This document shows positions 49,469-61,461 of a stretch of DNA of 64,000 nt, one piece after another (the first letter of the stretch is position 1; the number at the start of each line of letters is the position of its first letter). The notes beneath the pieces were generated by a model. It did not search any database. It saw nothing but the letters and a program-made list of their open reading frames with translations, and was not told the DNA's origin. The stretch is from positions 3,162,001-3,226,000 of the forward strand of contig NC_064676.1 in assembly GCF_023278565.1 (NCBI RefSeq). The letters run 5' to 3'. The DNA comes from Colletotrichum lupini (Eukaryota > Ascomycota > Sordariomycetes > Glomerellales > Glomerellaceae). The position numbers and the translations under genes are program-made.

Positions 49469-50942
49469 ATGGCGGCGGGAGCGAAGCAACAACAGGCGCA
49501 GCCGCAGCTGCTGTTCGTCGATGGTTCCTTCCAGGAGCTGGCCCGCGAGATGGCCGAGTACCTCCACATCGCCGATGAGATTAAGCCCCTCGTCGAGAAC
49601 GAGGCCAAGAAGGAGGAGGTCCTGAGCAAGCTGGTGGCTAAGTCGGCGGCGCTGTCTTCGGTGCCCGAGAAGGAGTTCACGGCCGCCTCGAACCTGATGG
49701 TCCACCTCGTCCTGCAGTCCGAGGAGCCCAAGAAGCACCTGCCCACCCTGTGCAGCGCCTTCAGCAAGCCCATCGCCTCGAGCCCCGTCAACGGCGTCGG
49801 CCTGAGCCTCAACGCCCTCAGCACCGTCTTCAACCTCATCGCGCCCGAGAACCCGATCCGCTTCAACGTCTTCATGGCCATCCTGCGCTTCCTCAAGTCG
49901 CACGCCATGTACGATGCCGTCCAGCCCTACCTGAAGCACCTCCCCAGCTGGTTCGAGGAGTGGGCCACCGGCGAGGAGTTTCAGAGACAGATGTACGAGG
50001 AGATTGCCGAGGTTGCCAAGGAGGCTGGCAAGGAAGAGTGAGTTTTTTTACGATATCCCGAGACTTTTGGGATGAGAACATCAGATGTGCTGACGGCATG
50101 TGCCCCACCTTGATAGGGAGAGCTACGAGTACATTCTCAAGGCCCTGCGCACCTTTGACGCCGATGACAAGGAGGAGATTGGCTCCGAGGACGCCCAGAG
50201 GCTATCCCTCCGCGCGGTCCGCGACGCCCTCCTGTCCAACACACACTACCTCTTCACGGACATCCGCAGCATACCCTCGGTCCAGAACCTCTCCGAAACC
50301 CACCCCATCTACTCCCAGCTCCTCGACGTCTTCGCCGAGCAGGACCTCGAGGACTACAACGACTTCAACGACGAGCACTCTGGCTTCGTCGAGAAGGAGG
50401 ACCTCGACCACGACAAGCTCCACCGCAAGATCCGCCTCCTGACCTTCGCCTCCCTCGCCGCCCAGACGACCTCGCGCCGCATCGAGTACGCCGCCGTCGC
50501 AAAGGCCCTCCAGGTCCCCGCCGAGGAGGTCGAGATGTGGGCCATTGACGTGATCCGCGCCGGCCTCGTCGAGGGCAAGCTCTCCCAGCAGGACCAGGTC
50601 TTCCTCGTCCATAAGGTCACCTACCGCGTCTTTGGCACGCGGCAATGGCAGGAGCTCGCCACCCGTCTTGACTCGTGGAAGGGCACGTTCACGAACCTGC
50701 ACGACGTCATCCGCAAGGAGCAGGCCAACGCCAAGGCGCAGAAGGAGCGCGAGGCGCAGGAGGCGGAGCGCAAGCAGCAGGGCGGCGGCGAGGGCGGTCG
50801 CGAGGGCGGCCGTCAGCAGAGGGGCCAGGGACGTCGCGATAACAACCAGCAGCGCGAGCCCAGAGAGCCAAGGGAACCCCGTGAGCCTAGGGAGCCCAGA
50901 GAGCCGCGCGAGCCCAAGGAGCGGACGGAGGACGACGACTAA
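49469..50942 (+). CDS. Translation initiation factor eIF3 subunit M
   Basis: Subunit of the cytosolic eIF3 complex that assembles the 43S/48S initiation complexes. Model: join(49469..50037,50117..50942), 464 aa, with a 79-nt GT-AG intron. The N-terminal helical-repeat region ([23 protein letters not shown]-like [17 protein letters not shown]) leads into a PCI domain at about 200-370 ([40 protein letters not shown]), the scaffold fold of eIF3, proteasome lid and COP9 complexes. The start at 49469 is chosen because it opens directly into the conserved region; the frame stays open upstream but lacks conserved sequence. The C terminus is a Gly/Arg stretch ([19 protein letters not shown]) followed by seven tandem REP tripeptides and an acidic end. 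Confidence 0.97.
50850..50920 (+). repeat. REP tripeptide-coding tandem repeat
   Basis: Seven consecutive degenerate 9-bp units in the last part of the eIF3m gene encode Arg-Glu-Pro repeats. Synonymous differences between units show that they are not a recent slippage product. Confidence 0.85.
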
Positions 50943-52133
50943 GCGGGAGGCATGAATCCTGGTCTGTTGATGAGGAACTTGCCTTTTTGCTTAAGTTGAC
51001 TTTTCTCGCCTCGCGATATCCACACAGCTCAAGGGGATGCAAAGCGGGACGAGGGGGAAAACGATGGGCCGAAACGAACACCAAACATTACGGCGAAAGA
51101 GGAATCAAAAGGTTTCAGGGAGGCCAAGGGGGAGAGAGGAAACTTCGTTCGTGTTTATTGTAATTACGGCGAGGAGAGAGAAGAGTTAGGTGTCCCTGGG
51201 ACCGTATATGGGACCCGCGCGGATTTCCATACCTTAGAGCTGGGACAACGCTTTTTTTTTTGTTTTCATGGAACAGTGATGGAAAAAAGGGATGGATTCC
51301 GAGTTTTCGACGCTGTGGCACATGACTTGCTTTGCTGCCGGCATCGCGGGAAGAAGAAAAGCAAAAAGGTCTTTTTTTTTTTAAACACTTATTTAGGGGG
51401 GTCCCCGAATGAATCCGGCGTAACGAAGAGATTTACGATACAGACGTCTTTTTAGCCTTGCTTGTCCTTGACACTATACTGCTCCTTTTGTTGTTAGTGA
51501 CCGGCCGCCTGATCGAAAAGCAACTGCCAACTATGTACAAAGCTCTTGATATGTCCGCGGCTGAACATGGCTTTTATACGACACACCTAGTAGGCATGCC
51601 ATGCTGGCATTACAACCATCATAAGGTTCGCGGTAGAGGGGTGCCTGGGCCAATAATTCATATTTGATACTCGAGTCTTTTTATTTGTCTTTTTCGAGGA
51701 TTTGGTTGAGAAACTCAATAGTACATGTCTAGATATACAATAGACAAACAACAAAAGAGAAAAAAAGAATCTTTTTTCGACTCCGGAACTTCTTATACAA
51801 GCACACACACACATGGCGAAAGGCCCTTCTTCTAGGAGTCCAAGCCAAAAAAAAAAAAGTGCTGACCCTTCTCTACCGCACCCCTCTCTAGACTAATTTT
51901 GCAGTTTGCCTCTTTTTTTTTTTCTTCATCTCGGAGTCTGGTGTTCACTTTCAGCCCTGCAACGCAGAGAAGACGAAATCTCTAACCATGGCAGGCCGTG
52001 AGGGAAGCTAGGAGAAACGCAGGCCAAACTGTTTAGCCAGCATAGGTGCACGTAGTCCCCCACCATTCGATCTAAGCTGTAACCCGCAACTCTGTTGCAG
52101 AGCGCCAAGTCGGTTCCTCCTCAACCCCCAAAC
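50943..52133. other. Convergent 3' spacer, eIF3m and UMP-CMP kinase
   Basis: 1.2 kb between two convergent genes. It contains several T or A runs of 8-12 nt (near 51251, 51371, 51847 and 51914) and no supported frame; it probably holds both 3' untranslated regions. Confidence 0.55.
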
Positions 52134-53211
52134 TCAGATGCCCAAACGCTTGGAGAGCTCGGAGCGCGTCTTGCTGTACACGTCCTGCGGCGAAGGCGTA
52201 GCATCGAGCTTGACGACGCGGCCCTCCTTTTCAAAGTAATCCACGACGGGCATGCTCGTCTCGACAAAGGTGCGGAAGCGCTTGCGGATGCTCTCGGCGT
52301 TATCGTCAGCGCGACCGCTCGTCTTGCCGCGCTCGAGCAGGCGGCTCTCCATGACGTCCTCGGGGCAGTCGTAGAAGAGCACCAGCTTGGCGGGGCAGAC
52401 GGCCTCTTCGAACTTGACGGCCTGGTCCATCTTGCGGGGGAAGCCGTCGATGAGGAAGCGGGCCTTGCTGCCCGGGTTGTTCTTGATCGTCTCCGTCATG
52501 GCGTTCTCGAGCAGCTGGACGGTGACTTCCATGGGCACGATGAGGCCGTCCTTGATGTAGTCCTTGATGAGCTGGCCGAACTGGGAGCCGGGGCGGTCTT
52601 GCTCTGCGCGGAGGAGGTCGCCGGCCGAGAGGTGGGTGAAGCCGTAGTCGGAGACGAGGCGGGCGCACTGGGTTCCCTTGCCGGCGCCGGGGCCGCCGAG
52701 GACGAAGAGGACGGTCACGTCGGCGGGGGAGAAGGTCGGGGTCGACTTTGTTGGGGCGGGAAGGCTTTGCTTTGCCTCGGGAGCGGGGAGGGAGGCCATC
52801 TCTGTAGGTGTTTTTGTCAGTTGAGCCTCTGTCTCGTGATTGCACAGCTTGATCAAGCTACTGAAAGAATTGGAACATCGTTTCTGTGCTCATCCTGTGG
52901 ACGAAAGCGACAAGATCATGCTTGGGGCCTAGAAAGCTGCTTTGGGGGGTATCAGGGTTAGACAAAGATAGCTTACCTGCTCTTTGATCTACGAGGAGCT
53001 TGTAAGCAAAGCTACCGGCACCGACAACAACGAGGAAGGGCCAGAACTTGACGCCCGAGTACTTCTTCGGGGTTTCAGAGGAGTAGAAGCGACGCGCCGG
53101 GAGTCGCTGTTGAAGACGAAGAGAAGAGCGAGAAGTGGAAGTGAGGATATTAGAAGAGCGGATTGGGGAAGAGGAAGCTCGGGAGAGCAGACGGGGCGCA
53201 AAGGAGTGCAT
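52134..53211 (-). CDS. ura6: UMP-CMP kinase with mitochondrial-type N terminus
   Basis: Nucleoside monophosphate kinase that phosphorylates UMP (and CMP or dCMP) with ATP in pyrimidine nucleotide synthesis. Model: complement(join(52134..52801,52977..53211)), 300 aa. Exon 1 encodes an Arg/Ser-rich, acid-free leader (MHSFAPRLLSRASSSPIRSS, ending PARRFYSSE) like a mitochondrial presequence, then a hydrophobic segment at about 55-72 (FWPFLVVVGAGSFAYKLLV). The kinase body starts near residue 105: P-loop GGPGAGKGTQ (114-123), NMP-binding DLLRAEQDRPGSQFG, DGFPR, and lid Arg residues in SGRADDNAESIRKRF. The in-frame Met80 sits three bases after the splice acceptor, so a shorter cytosolic form could start there. 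The core matches the ~200-aa yeast Ura6 family; the extension is seen in related fungi. Confidence 0.93.
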
Positions 53212-55811
53212 GATGACGGGGCTATAAGATGGCGAGGTAGGCGCGGGTTTGGCGGGCGGCAAGCGGCTAGTTCGGGGGGGTGAGAATGAATAAGGTATGG
53301 AGGCTTGTCAATGCAAAGTGACGAGGGCGGCGGCTACACCAAGGACAACGAGAGAGAGGGGGAAAAAGAGTGACAACGTGTGGTGGTGGTTGGTGGATGG
53401 TGGTTTCGAAACCTGTCCTGCGTTCACGCACTGCTGTTAGGGTCAGCTAAGGTAGGGAAGTGTTGGCGTGGCACAATTTTGGACGGTCCCGTCACCTCCT
53501 GAGAGTGGGGCAGATTTCAGGGCAATTGGGGATTGGGATTGGTATTCTGGCACCTGGGCTTCCAGACCGCCCGACCTCATGACCCCTGACCACACTGACG
53601 TATGTCCACTTGGCAGCAGTACTGGGGTTCTGGCGCTGTCACGTGGGTGTATCGTTGAACATTGTTGAGATAAGCTTTCGTCCGTTTGTTGAAGCCGTCT
53701 TATTCTTACATATCTTTGGAAGCCAAGGGACGTCCGTTCTTCCCGTGCGCTTCTTCCGTGGCTGGGACCAATCGCTGACGTCTACTTCCTACACGGCGAA
53801 GGTGCTGCGTCCGGTAGACTGAGTCTCTGAACTTATTTGAAGACTAAGATATCTTCTCGCCTTTACTGTCCCTCCACGGGAGCTTGCCAAACTTACAGCT
53901 ATTCAACAGACCGTCTCACTTGGCTACATTCCGTACTTTGGCTCATTCATGGGACTTTGTTTCAATCATGCCACATTAACAATTACTCCCTGAATATATC
54001 ACAGTCGTTAATTACAAGGTGCTATCAGACTAGGGCTCCCTGATCACATGGTTGAGCGAGGAAAGTAGTTATGCTGCATGAGTTTGTCATGAGTCTGGTT
54101 TGGTGGTCATCCCAGCTACCGGGTCGTCTCCTGACGGAGGCCTCGCCCGCAGGATCCGATTACAGCTTTGCCAACACAAGCGCGGACTCGGGCGGATAAA
54201 AGTTGCGGGTGACAAACTCCACCGGCGTGACTTGGGTTGTGGGCGAAAACCCGACAACAAACGTTTATACCGCGTCGTGCCTGCGAGGCCTCCATCAGCA
54301 TAATTGACAAACAATGTGAGTGCTTGGCTGTCTCATGCTCGTCATGCTGGCTTGAGTTTGCCGGGCTTCAAAATGCTACAGCGCAGCCCAATCTGCGATG
54401 CCGGTCATGCAAAGCTCGAGTAAGTCAACATCTTACACGGCTGCAAATGCGGTCCGGCGGGACGATCTTGGCTCGAACCCGCGACCTTTGTACGGAGAGT
54501 GGGGGGGGGGGGGGGACAAGCTATCCATGGCATTATGTAGGACCGTGAGCCAACATATGTTCTTTGCCAGAATCATACCGCTCGGCCATCGACTACAACG
54601 GACGATGCTTGTTGACAGCTCACTCGTCTTTAGTGCCTATAAGGAAGTGGGCAGGTATCAGATGAGTGTCCATCAAGGTGCGTATTGAACAGTGAGGGGG
54701 AAGGTGAGGTCACCTGCCCAAGACGAAGACTTGTAGAGGCCAGATCGTATTCATCTATGAATATTGACCTCATATTTACTTATCGCCGTACGCGAGTACA
54801 CCATACATGCTGGGTGAAAGGATATAACACTTATCCAAGTAATGTGACATGCCCATGCTTCAACAATTCGTGTTAGTATGCACTGGAAGCTCTGATGAAC
54901 GACTCTTCTGGAGGTATAAGAGAAGCCCTTAGCACTACGTGTCATAACATACCGACGCAATAGCGGATCTTCGTGTACCTAGCCTACTTACTCAAGCTGT
55001 GGTGAAACTTAAGAATTGATAAGAGGGAATGATAGTGTCCCAAGTATTGGACACGTGCTTTGTAAGAAATTGCAGACCGAAAGAGCTTGCGATATGACAC
55101 TGAGTGAGTGAAATCTGAACCTATGAGGCATTGAACAATATCGTTCGATATGCCGCAATCGATATATTGTTGTCGCCAACGGCATCGTTGACGGAAGCAC
55201 ACTCAAAGCTCGTGGCTCAAGGCTCATGCCACATCATTGGTTGCCTACATCTCACGTAAATCCAACGCATCGTGTATGCCACATCACTCAACCAAATCAA
55301 ATAAGGATTGACCAAGCTTGCCTATTAAGGCAAGTCCCATCTCCATATCATTGGAATCCACGAAATGCTTATCCTGCCAGAAACCTTAGAGAAAATAAGC
55401 ACAAGGGAGCCGCGGAGAATCTCAGATCGCAATTGGAGAACTACGAAGGATCGAACTTGCAGGATCATGTTCAGCTCGAAATCGGCATAGGGCTTACATG
55501 CGAATCGCCCGAGAAGCTGAGAGGCTGATAGCTCCGAGTGGCTGTACCGCGAAAGAGTAAGACAAGTTTTGGCGAAGAGCGAGTTCCACTTTGTCTTAGC
55601 TGCCCCTCACGAAGCTCTCCAGCTCCTCCTTGGGGCCACGCTAGACGCGGGGTCTTATTGATAAAGACGTCGGGATCCTCAAATGGTCCAACGGTCGTGA
55701 GCCCGCGGAGATATCAAATTATCAGGTTCCAAGACTTTATCATTTACACCCAGCCCGTCGTTTCTTTACAAAAGAATTTATCAAATATCCACCCTAAAAT
55801 AAGCTTCAACA
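53212..55811. other. 2.6-kb divergent spacer, A/T-richer
   Basis: Lies between the divergent UMP-CMP kinase and cystathionine gamma-synthase-like genes. The first few hundred bases upstream of 53211 should be the kinase promoter. From about 53.8 kb on the composition is A/T-richer and no frame is convincing; a G15 run at 54501-54515 is the most visible oddity. Short frames have mixed composition and no motif, so transposon or gene remnants cannot be excluded. Confidence 0.45.
54501..54515. repeat. G15 homopolymer
   Basis: Fifteen consecutive G residues in non-coding DNA; its exact length is likely to vary or be a sequencing/assembly uncertainty. Confidence 0.85.
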
Positions 55812-57691
55812 ATGCCCGTACTCAAGCCCAATGCTGAATTCGGGCACTGCGTACCACCGGAGACGCAGTATGGTATAACCACCTACGCGCCAGGATGGGA
55901 AAATGCAATCAAGTTTCGAGAGGGAGACCGAGCCACTATGGCTCGCGTTGTTCACATATACCCGAGATTTGGGCCATTCGGGCCCGTCTCCAAGGTCCGT
56001 CTTGTTCATTCTAGAGACCCCCTGAATCGACAACACCAATCTAGGACCCTTTTGTAAGGAAAGCACCATATTGGAGAACTCAGCTGACAGAACCAAAAAA
56101 AGGCGCTCATGGCCATCTGCGCAAAGATCAAAACCCCTGAAGGCCACGGAGCACTCTTCTTCACCTCACCGGCCTCCTTCGCCACCGTGCGCGCCCACGC
56201 TCTTCACCCTCACCGAAAGCAGCACATCCTGACTGATGAGGACCTGAGCTACCGATGCGTAGATGTCGGCGATGTGCGTCTTTACCTAGTCACTTATCCC
56301 ATGCCCAAGACCCCTGGCGTCATTGGCGCCTGGCAGAACCCAGGCATAGGCGTCTCGATCCGTCTGGCGGAGAAGCTCCTGGAGGACATTGAGTCCTTGA
56401 AAGAGGTTGACTTCGAAGGTGCGGGAGATTCGCCGCCGTCGACAAAGTATCTACCCGAGGGCGAGGCGCACGGTAAGCTGAGGGAACGCATCACTGGACT
56501 CATTCACCGGGCCGCGATCGATCCGGACCAGGTGAAAGCTGAGGCCAGAGACGTGTTTTTGTACCCCACGGGTATGGCCGCCATCTTCGCCGCCCATAGG
56601 ACTCTGCTTGAGTATCGCCCTGGCAGCGTCGTGATTCTCGGGATTGCCTTCCACAGTACCGTTCACTATCTCCAAGACTCCTCGCCGCAGGGCTATAAGC
56701 ACTTTGGCCCTGTCGACAAGAAGGGCGTCGACGAGTTTGAGTCTTGGCTTGACGCAGAAGCGGCCTCTGGCAGGGACGTGAGCTATGTCATCGCCGAGTT
56801 TCCCAATAACCCTCTACTAGCCAGCACTGATATCAACCGTATCAGAAAGCTTGTAAGTGACCAAATCATCAGATATCAGGGGTTGATGTACCTAGTTAAC
56901 ACCTCTTATAGTCCCAAAAGCACAACTTCGTCCTCGTGCTCGACGATACAGTCGGTTCCTTCAGCAACATCGACATCCTGCCCCAGTCTGACATTCTCAT
57001 CTCCTCGCTCACAAAATCCTTCTCGGGCTACGCAAACGTCATGGGCGGCAGCATCGTCCTCAACCCGCTCTCATCACACTACTCCGCCATCCACCCCCTC
57101 TGGTCCAAAACCCATCATAACGAGCTCTTCATCGGCGACGCCGAGGTCCTCCTCTCCAATTCGGAAGACTACCTCCCGCGCACCGCGATCCTGAACCGCA
57201 ACGCTGCCGCCATGGCCGCTCATCTCCACGCCGAAGCCTCCAAGAACCCTGGATCAGGAGTCGTGAAAGTCCTCTATCCCTCCGTCCTTCCCGACTACGA
57301 AACCTATAAGTCCTTCCTCCGTAAACCGACACCAGAACTCCCTGAACCAGGCGCGGGCTGTCTACTGAGCGTCGACTTTGACTCCGTCGAGGCCGCGCGC
57401 GCCTTTTACGACCGCCTGGCGTTTTACCCCGGTCCCCATCTCGGCGCGCACCGTACTCTTTGCCTAGCGTATAACACGCTCGCGTTCGGAAAGGACCCCG
57501 AAGAGGCGGCGTTCCATCGGTCGTACGGGATTTTGGAGGAGACGGTGCGTATCTCTGCTGGGTTGGAGGATGTCCAGGACCTTCTTGATACACTGGATGA
57601 TGCGTTGGCTGTTGCGAGGGAGGTTAAGGCAAAGTTGGCGGAGGGACCTACGACCGTGGAGGCTGCTGCTGGTCTTGGTGTTTCTGCCTAG
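55812..57691 (+). CDS. Cystathionine gamma-synthase-like PLP enzyme
   Basis: Member of the Cys/Met-metabolism PLP-dependent enzymes (fold type I). The family joins or splits C-S bonds at the gamma carbon of homoserine esters. Model: join(55812..55994,56091..56852,56912..57691), 574 aa. Residues 1-61 have the fungal CGS-like N-terminal pattern (PGWENAIKFREGD, VHIYPRFGPFG). The catalytic core begins near 210: YPTGMAAIFAAHR (cofactor-phosphate region), Asp326 in LVLDDTVG (pairs with the pyridine nitrogen), and Lys350 in SSLTKSFSGYANV (Schiff-base lysine). The C-terminal VRISAGLED holds the carboxylate-binding Arg. Catalytic residues are kept, so it should be active, but the substrate-side segments differ from what I know of the methionine-pathway enzyme, so it may be a paralog with another substrate. 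The 3' exon has a stronger GC bias than the flanks. A LaeA-like methyltransferase gene converges on it 1.4 kb downstream. Confidence 0.9.
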
Positions 57692-59078
57692 CAGTTTGTC
57701 TTGTATAGCTGGGCTGATTTCGCAGCGGAACAGAACTCTCTATCAATAAAGCACATTAAAATTCTACCCTATATTTGTGGTCCATGGGATCAGCGTTTCT
57801 GTGGAATGTCTGGCACACTGCCGCCTAGCCAGACTCTCATCAACGTTAGGGTAGAAGACCCGGGCTGTCTAGGCGGACCAGGAGACCTACACCTATCTTT
57901 CAGTGAAAGAAAGTGTTGAAATTTATCATTACAGTTGCAACAGTCCGATTAGTGTTTGGGAAGAATCTCTCGTCGTTATACAAGTCTAGGTTGCTGTCAG
58001 CTGGATCTGCTTTCTTCGCTCGCCGTCTTTTACACAGCTTTTTACTTTCTCTGGTGGGCTCTGCGTGTAACAAATGCCGAGAAGGCTCACCCCAAGACTA
58101 TTGGGCGCGGAGAAGCCAAGCAGACACGAATCGAATCCATAGAAGGCTCAGCCTGCTGGGTGCTCAGCTTTTGGGAAACTATCGTGAACTACGCTGATAT
58201 GGTTGGAGTTTGTGCAGAGCTTGGGAGAGCCATAGAGCCGCTCATTCCACTGTCAACCCGGATGTTCTCAACTTTTTGTAGGCTTCCAGTACAGCGATGC
58301 TATCTGGCAGTTCACACGCAACGTCTAGTGGCCCTGTCCGAGACGGCGGATAGCAGAACGAATGGCCCCAGGAACGGCGTTTGTCGACTAGGAACTAAGA
58401 CCTTCTGGCGTACTGAGTCTACTTTATGTACGAACTGCTCTAGAACTGTCCATGTGCGTACTCGAAAGGCCAATAAACCCTTCGAGTACTTCGGTATATA
58501 TTAAGAAAAAGGCCTTGAGAAAACCTCTTTCTTAGTTTTAAATTAAGTCAAAGATGTTGGGTCGTTGATACTGGTTTCGTGGTATTCGGCAGAACACTCA
58601 ATGGGGATGAGAAGTGACGAGAAAGTATCCGTTTGCATTGGCTAAGAATATACATCATCAAAAGAACATCATTATTTCCGGCGTTATAAAGATGAACGTA
58701 ATGTTTCATGTCTCATAGAACAATAGCCAAGATGCACGTAGGTCTTACCAATCGACGAGAGTCTGCACCTCAACACTCGCTCGAAATTTGAAAGAGTCTA
58801 TTAAGATGTGCTTTGGATCCAGTCTAATTCCCTGCATGCTCATACAGGCTCAGCACCTGGCTATGATTTGAGTAGGTCTTTGCACAGCCCATACCTCTTT
58901 TGTGAATTTGCATTGCTATTCGTAAGTTGCGTGTATATTCGCTATGTCGAAATTCTGCTCCTCTCTCCATATGCCCATGTCCCTAGCTGAACTTCATCAG
59001 TAAGCCTTGCTGTACATTCAAAGTAGCCATCTATGCACAGTAGCCGTCTATCTATGCGGCGAGAACCCCTGCCCAGCA
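57692..59078. other. Convergent spacer, PLP enzyme and methyltransferase
   Basis: 1.4 kb between the two convergent genes. A 182-codon plus-strand frame at 57956-58504 has a hydrophobic N-terminal stretch, but no family motif and unbiased codons, so I do not call it. The remainder is A/T-rich. Confidence 0.45.
57745..57750 (+). terminator. AATAAA polyadenylation signal
   Basis: Canonical AATAAA hexamer 54 nt after the stop codon of the cystathionine gamma-synthase-like gene, within A/T-rich sequence as expected for a fungal 3' end. Confidence 0.55.
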
Positions 59079-60825
59079 CTAAGCAGAAGTTGCGGCCTCT
59101 TCCTTCTCGGCCTTCCGGCCAATAACTGAGTAGCTGGCACCAGGGCAATTAGCACAAACGTAGACTTTGGAAGGCTTGTGGCGGGAATAGAAAAAAAGAC
59201 AGGAATCGATACTAACATGGGAAAGTAGGCGTGATAGCTTCTATTCTTCAAATCTTTGCGGACATCGACGAGAAAAGCGTTGACTTCGTCGCGGGTCCAG
59301 CAGTGGACACGGGTGAGAAGCGCCATACACACGGCTTCGAGAGCGCTGGAGAAGTTCTCGTAGCACCAGAGGCCGAGTTTTTTGTATCTATGACAAGGAA
59401 GTGTCAGCCCAAGTATATTTTCAGACCTGGAAAGATGACAAAACGTGTTCTCTCCGATGGAACGGTTTATTAGGAGAGAAGTGAAAGAAAGCGCCACACT
59501 TTTCATCTTTGGGCCAGCCGTTCATAGGCCACTTGAAAATCCTTAGCTCGACGTCGACAAATCCAGCCTCAACAACAAGACTTTTAAGGGTAGATACGTC
59601 GACGAACACACGGCCCATCTTTTCGGACCCAGAACGGATGAGGTTGACGTACTCGTGTATCGAAGAGTCTTTGGGAAGGGTATTGTCGTCAGATACGGGG
59701 TCGACTTGATTTTCGAGAAGTTCAAGGTACCCGCCTGGTGCAATGTTGCTAAGGACAAGGCCAGTCAGTCGTCCGATTCGTGAAGTGAGCGGATATTGTT
59801 AAAGAATGACAGACTCGTAGCATTTTTTAAGGTATTCTTTCCAGTTTGAAATGCTGACGTTCATAAAGCGGCTGTGGATGTAGTTGAATGGTTCCGAGTA
59901 CGTCCACTCTTCTTCGATATCGTCTATCTCGAATCTCACATTGGGAGGCACACTTGACTCATTTAGATCAGTTCCGACGAAACTGGATGAGTTACTCGCT
60001 TGATACGCAAATCTGACTTACAATTCCTGCTGAGGAGCAGAGAGATCGATGCCCAGAATCTGGAAACGTAATGATAGTATGTTAGAAGCGCGGATCGTCA
60101 TGTCAAGCAAGTTCAGGGGCTGCAGAGGAGAAGGGCCGCAAAGCTACCTCAGATTCAGGATGCAAGTCTCCGAAATCAACGGCCCAGACCCCGGTCCCAG
60201 TCCCGACATCGAGAACGCGGCCCACTTTAGAGTCCGGTTTGCAGGGAGGGGCGAGGCCGAGTTTGCCATCGAGAGTGTAGATGAAGATCTCATGTTGTTG
60301 ATCTATTCTTCGTAATCAGGGAATCGGTCAATCAGAGTATGTGCTGCCTCCAGTCAGAGCGCATCAGAAAAGCAGGCGCATACCTAATCTGTCACTCTCT
60401 CTGGCGTCGTTAGGGAAGATGTATTCTGCCTTTGGTCTCAATTATTCAGATCAATTACATGATTTGACTCTTGAAACAGAGGGAGATGCATCGTACTGCC
60501 GTCCTTGTATCGATGATAGGTTCTGCCATTCTCGATGCGGTAGCCGAGGATAGATGCGGTGATGCTTGTGCTCGAGGACGCGATGCTCTGATGGTATGTT
60601 AGAGACAGTACAACACCATGCCACCGCACAGAGCTGATGGTAACAGGTTAAAGAATACAGGTTGGCCTACCTCGAGATCCGACACATCGTGTTCAGAAGC
60701 CTAGTACGAAAAGAGAAAGGTGAGTATCGAGCTCACAAATTTTTGATAGCCACTAATAGTTTGTAGGACAGAATACAGACCTCATCTCCTGGCACGATCA
60801 CAACCTCGTGGGTGATCTCAGCCAT
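59079..60825 (-). CDS. LaeA-like SAM-dependent methyltransferase
   Basis: Class I methyltransferase of the fungal LaeA-like/UmtA group; LaeA itself is a nuclear regulator of secondary metabolism, while most relatives are uncharacterised. Model: complement(join(59079..59133,59217..59387,59500..59748,59815..59952,60022..60059,60148..60302,60384..60425,60497..60587,60671..60700,60781..60825)), ten exons, 337 aa. The rebuilt protein shows the family's signature order: SIASSSTSITASILGYRIEN, TYHRYKDGKYIFPNDARESD, motif I VLDVGTGTGVWA (99-110), the acidic residue of motif II in ILGIDLSAPQQ, VPPNVRFEIDDIEEEWTYSE, YIHSRFMN, IAPGGYLELLENQ, and the end HAYFPIYSVIGRKAEKEE. Eight joins were fixed by frame plus these motifs. 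Several splice sites are non-consensus (donors GTCTGT and GTTAGT, acceptor AAG at 59953). The methyl acceptor is unknown. Confidence 0.9.
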
Positions 60826-61461
60826 ATTTGGTAGCGTACGACTGCTTATGAGCTGATTCGTGTTGCTCGAGCCTCAGTCGATGTCTGGTATCTTCGACTA
60901 GGTTTCAATGCAACTCTCCACAACAGAGTCGAGGTCTGGCTCACATCAGTGTAATATGATCAAATAAGTCGAACGATAGAACGAGGAGAAGCGCCCCTTT
61001 TACCTTCGAATATACGGGCAATGAACCCCTCTTCCAAGACGGACGGATGAAACCATATACCCGCGATACCAACCAACATGCATATGCGTGTCAACGGCTC
61101 GGTTACCTTTTCTGCTCATTTGCAAGGATTCAACTGTGGAGATATTTCCAGAATTGCTTTAATTGCAGGAGACCTGCGATCAAGTCGTGCTTTCTCAGAA
61201 AGCCGTGGACTTTGCAGATTGGTTATGCTTTACATCTCAACAGTCGCTCAAATTCGTAAGATCTGCTACAACGTGCTTTGGCTTCATTATATATTTCTCT
61301 GCAAGTAGTCCTGCAGCTTGTCAAATGGATGAGAACACTAAAAACCAACGCCAAACTTTCCCTTCCTCACCGGGCCCAACGTATCAGAAGCCCACACATT
61401 CCACATAATCTCATCTACAAGGGCGTCACACCATTTTTCTATTCCTCCCAAAAATGCTCTC
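60826..61461. other. Spacer upstream of methyltransferase, downstream of MCM4
   Basis: 636 nt between two minus-strand genes: the methyltransferase promoter (left) and the MCM4 3' end (right). No supported frame. Confidence 0.5.

Noticed and set aside
54440..54490. Possible tRNA fragment (GGTTCGAGCC B-box-like on the minus strand)
   Set aside because: The T-stem cannot pair (no complementary 3' half) and no acceptor or anticodon stem surrounds it.
57956..58504. 182-codon plus-strand frame between the PLP enzyme and methyltransferase
   Set aside because: A hydrophobic N-terminal stretch is its only feature; the rest is uneven and unrecognised. Kept as spacer.
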